This document shows positions 15,116-17,391 of a stretch of 17,391 nucleotides of DNA, piece by piece. Source of the DNA: an uncultured Bacilli bacterium (GTDB lineage Bacteria > Bacillota_I > Bacilli_A > RF39 > UBA660). The position numbers were made by a program, and so were the translations under genes. The notes below the pieces were generated by a model. It was not told the DNA's origin and did no database searches. It saw nothing but the letters and a program-made list of their open reading frames with translations. Numbering within the stretch: position 1 is the stretch's first letter; every line of letters begins with the position of its first letter. The stretch spans positions 1 through 17,391 of the forward strand of contig CANRHO010000008.1 of NCBI GenBank assembly GCA_947630435.1, written 5' to 3'.

Positions 15116-15904
15116 TTAATTATTATTTAAATGTTCTTTTAAAGCATTATGTAATTTAACTATCGACGGACGAACCATAACGTATACCGTAGAAAAAGTT
15201 TCTTTATAACTATCAAAACTGTTATTATATAGTTCTATGGCATCATTATCAACATATTGTTTTCTTTCTTCAGGTATTATTTGCGCACTATTAAAACTCT
15301 GTAATATAGTATCATTATTAACTACAACACTTTTTTCTCTTGCTTGTAAAGCCGCATTAATGGCACTAATTAAAGTTCTGTATTCAATTTCTTCTTTAGT
15401 AACTAAATTCTCCTGTCTTATAGCTTCTTGTTTTGACGTTCCAACGTAAAAATATATGGTATTTTTTCTTTGTTTAATCTTTTCAAAAGAATCATATACA
15501 CGGTTTATTATTGGCTGTATTCTCATATCATCATAGTCTTCGCTTGAACCTTGTTCTTCTTTAGAATACTTTTGCCTTTTTTTATCAATATATCTAACTA
15601 GTTTTTCCTTTTCTTCTTTGCTTAACGTGCTGGATGCTGTAAAAGTTAAAACATATTCATTATCGACTTGACCAATATCAAATTTTTCATTTATATATTC
15701 ATTAATATCTTTATTAGTATAGTTTGATTTATAAATAACTTCAAAATCAAATAATGCCGATAAAACAGATTCCCTTTCTTTACGGGCTTTATCTAATATA
15801 ATTTCCTTTTCTTTAGTAGGATTATGCCTATTATATGACAAAGAAGCATTTTTATATGCCTGTTCATATATTTTTACTTGTTTTATTATATCTTTATGAG
15901 TCAT
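15116..15904 (-). CDS. Hypothetical soluble protein, unrecognised
   Basis: I do not recognise this 262-aa protein. It is strongly charged, contains neither Cys nor Trp, and has no signal peptide or membrane segment, so it is probably cytoplasmic. The N-terminal ~50 residues (VKIYEQAYKNASL, then KEKEIILDKARKERES) look like a long helix or coiled coil. A second charged helix occurs near 93-120 (LSKEEKEKLVRYIDKKRQ), and the acidic stretch SSEDYDD near 120 may be a linker. Strand-like text (NTIYFYVGTS) follows near 148-157. The ATG at 15904 has GAGGTGG about 4 nt upstream. It has its own promoter and terminator, so it stands outside the addAB operon. Codon use and length support a real gene; context gives no function. 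Confidence 0.75.
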   Translation of the reverse strand: MTHKDIIKQVKIYEQAYKNASLSYNRHNPTKEKEIILDKARKERESVLSALFDFEVIYKSNYTNKDINEYINEKFDIGQVDNEYVLTFTASSTLSKEEKEKLVRYIDKKRQKYSKEEQGSSEDYDDMRIQPIINRVYDSFEKIKQRKNTIYFYVGTSKQEAIRQENLVTKEEIEYRTLISAINAALQAREKSVVVNNDTILQSFNSAQIIPEERKQYVDNDAIELYNNSFDSYKETFSTVYVMVRPSIVKLHNALKEHLNNN

Positions 15905-15958
15905 ACTACCACCTCAACTTATACTTACATGATATAATATTCAATTGCTTGGACTATT

Positions 15959-15989
15959 ATTATAACATAACATTTTAATATTTAAACAA
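15959..15989 (-). promoter_or_regulatory. Promoter of the 262-aa hypothetical gene
   Basis: An extended -10 TGTTATAAT has its hexamer at 15964-15959. The best -35 is TTGTTT at 15989-15984, with a spacer of 19 nt, so it is weak. Transcription from about 15952 gives a leader of about 47 nt. A second AT-rich candidate (TATTATATC near 15934) is closer but has no clear -35. Confidence 0.5.
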
Positions 15990-16026
15990 AATATAAATAA
16001 AAATATTTGTTTTAATTTTCTTGAAT

Positions 16027-16477
16027 CTAATTTATTATGTTTAAGTCACTAAATATTAAATCCTTCTTTGGAATATCTGGTACTTCTTCAGTTTTAAGAC
16101 CATCATTGGCTTTTGAAATTTTATCATAACTAACCGCGATATTAAGTTTTTTTGCTCTCCCACTTTTAAAATAATACAAATTTTTAATTGATTTTTTTCT
16201 ACCTCATAAAATGTCACTTTAAAAGAAATGTTATCATTTATTTTTAAATATCTTAATTTATATTATACAACAATTATCCCAATCAGATGATTTAGCTAGA
16301 AGAACACAATTTATTTATAACAAAGTTTATTTTCAGTTACATTTATATTTGTTATACTAATTTCATTTATCGATATGGTTTGTGATAATGCTACAAATAC
16401 TACCCAAACTTAGTGTTGCAACCACTAATGAAATTAAGTCCAATGTTTTTGTTTATCTACCAAATTTATATTATCAT
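16027..16477 (-). pseudogene. Decayed gene for a small membrane-anchored protein
   Basis: The roughly 600-nt gap between the BSH-family gene and the 262-aa gene is not empty. On the minus strand it reads as successive protein-like pieces in changing frames. These are a hydrophobic segment LDLISLVVATLSLGSI (from about 16443), then in another frame VVFVALSQTISINEISITNI to a TAA at 16313. Next come CVLLAKSSDWDNCC, then RYLKINDNISFKVTFYEVEK (from about 16252), and after a further shift YYFKSGRAKKLNIAVSYDKI continuing to the TAG at 16027. Joined, they suggest one protein of about 150 aa with an N-terminal membrane anchor. At least four disruptions make it non-functional. The family is unknown. Confidence 0.6.
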
Positions 16478-16486
16478 ATATTTATT

Positions 16487-16527
16487 AAAAAAAGCAAATA
16501 TCATCTTAATTTTGTAAAAATATCTGC
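16487..16527 (-). terminator. Terminator folded around the stop codon of the BSH-family gene
   Basis: The stem GCAGATAT/ATATTTGC (16527-16520 with 16501-16494, 8 bp with one G-T pair) has an 18-nt loop and is followed by seven T (16493-16487). The 5' arm is coding sequence and the TAA (16508-16506) lies in the loop. Confidence 0.7.
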
Positions 16528-17391
16528 TGATCTTTAATTAAGCCATAACTAATTAACTTAGTATCATCTAAATTTTCTTTATTCATATCAATACCAGTTA
16601 TTTGACTATTTTCATAAGTTGTATAGTAATATATACCCTTATCTAAGTTACAGCATGAACTATAAATAGTAATTTCGTATTTATCATCGCCCATATGAAC
16701 GCATCCTCTTTGTTGGTATACTGATGATAAAATATGAAAAAACTGACTAATGCTTTCATTTTCTAAATCACCTGATAACGAATTCATTTTAGTAAATGCA
16801 GCCTTTACAAATCTAGATGCCGATGATAAATCACCAGGTAAACCTAAAGCACCCATACCGCGGCTATAAGTTTTAAGATTTAACTTTTTTGAAAAATTAT
16901 TCATAGGTGGTTCAACGGATAAATTCATGTAATTATTTAAGTTAAACATATGAATATCAAAAGTTGGATTATTTGTTAAAACCCCTACTTCATTATCATA
17001 CACTTTTAGTCCTTCTTTAACACATTCAACGGTTATGGACTTTTCTTTATCAGCGATTATCCAGTGTAATGGTGATACTGGTAATTCTTTACTAAAATTT
17101 ATGTTTATTATATTTATTTTACCTAATAAGGTTTTCACTTCATTTATGCTAGCACATTGTGATAAAATCCAAGGAATAAACTCAAATGGTGCTATGTTAT
17201 CTTTACTTTCATCTTCTTGTTTATAATCAGCGTTATAAGGAAAATTAAGTCCTGCCATACCTAAACCTTTTTCGTTTATAGCATCATAATAAAGCGGATA
17301 ATTGTCTAACACGTAAGCCATTCCAATAATAGCATAATGCTTATTAATATCATTTACTTTTCTAAATTTAAAAGGATAATTTCTAGGAGTT
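16506..17391 (-). CDS. Choloylglycine hydrolase-family protein (bile salt hydrolase/penicillin V acylase), 5' end outside the window
   Basis: These Ntn-hydrolases cleave linear amide bonds, typically the glycine or taurine conjugates of bile salts in gut bacteria. The frame is open to the window edge, giving 294 residues that begin TPRNYPFKFRKVNDINKHYA. The family usually has 320-330 aa, so about 30 residues, including the catalytic N-terminal Cys, are missing here. Strong family marks remain: DNYPLYYDAINEKGLGMAGL, FPYNADYK with the active-site Asn region, GVLTNNPTF, and GLPGDLSSASRFVKAAF with the conserved Arg. An internal ATG at 17321 is not the start, because the conserved sequence continues upstream of it. 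The family match is firm. Bile salt rather than penicillin V as substrate is likely from the DNYPLYYDA and SSASRF segments but not proven. Confidence 0.92.
   Translation of the reverse strand, partial: TPRNYPFKFRKVNDINKHYAIIGMAYVLDNYPLYYDAINEKGLGMAGLNFPYNADYKQEDESKDNIAPFEFIPWILSQCASINEVKTLLGKINIININFSKELPVSPLHWIIADKEKSITVECVKEGLKVYDNEVGVLTNNPTFDIHMFNLNNYMNLSVEPPMNNFSKKLNLKTYSRGMGALGLPGDLSSASRFVKAAFTKMNSLSGDLENESISQFFHILSSVYQQRGCVHMGDDKYEITIYSSCCNLDKGIYYYTTYENSQITGIDMNKENLDDTKLISYGLIKDQQIFLQN

Noticed and set aside
1..17391. tRNA, rRNA, insertion sequence, prophage or defence genes
   Set aside because: Reading both strands, I found no cloverleaf, transposase, integrase, CRISPR array or known defence protein. 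AddAB is the housekeeping recombination enzyme.

Overview
The window looks like chromosome of a very AT-rich, low-GC Gram-positive bacterium, probably a gut-associated member of the Bacilli or a Mollicutes-related relative. Several features suggest this: AddAB-type recombination, AGGAGG ribosome-binding sites, an rpsB-tsf pair and a bile-salt-hydrolase-family gene. The Trp codons checked are TGG and UGA ends genes, so the code is the standard bacterial one, not the Mycoplasma code. All genes are on the minus strand, so transcription runs from position 17391 towards 1. The assignment to a lineage is an inference.

Layout in the direction of transcription. (1) 17391-16506: the 3' part of a choloylglycine-hydrolase-family gene, with a terminator folded around its stop codon. 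(2) 16477-16027: a stretch that reads as a small membrane-anchored protein broken by several frameshifts and stops, which I call a pseudogene. (3) 15904-15116: an unrecognised soluble protein of 262 aa with its own promoter and terminator. (4) 15048-6365: a compact operon of addB, addA, glyA, folD and an Smr-domain gene. Every junction overlaps or is about 13 nt, and it ends in a terminator whose loop carries the last stop codon. (5) 6242-4350: a membrane-anchored, cysteine-rich exported protein with its own promoter and terminator. (6) 4272-1456: priA and a YfbR-like HD hydrolase gene, translationally coupled. (7) 1256-1: a promoter, a structured leader, rpsB with a long C-terminal extension ending in a Rho_N/SAP-like domain, and the first codons of what should be tsf.

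AddAB processes double-strand breaks and PriA restarts forks. GlyA and FolD make and interconvert one-carbon folates. Smr and the HD hydrolase are small nucleic-acid or nucleotide enzymes. S2 and EF-Ts serve translation. The gene set is mostly housekeeping. I see no CRISPR array, tRNA, rRNA, insertion sequence, phage gene or defence island.

The points most worth a second look are the S2 extension, the 31-cysteine surface protein, the S2 leader structure, promoters built directly on the preceding terminator, terminators folded around stop codons, and the decayed gene beside the bile-salt-hydrolase homologue.
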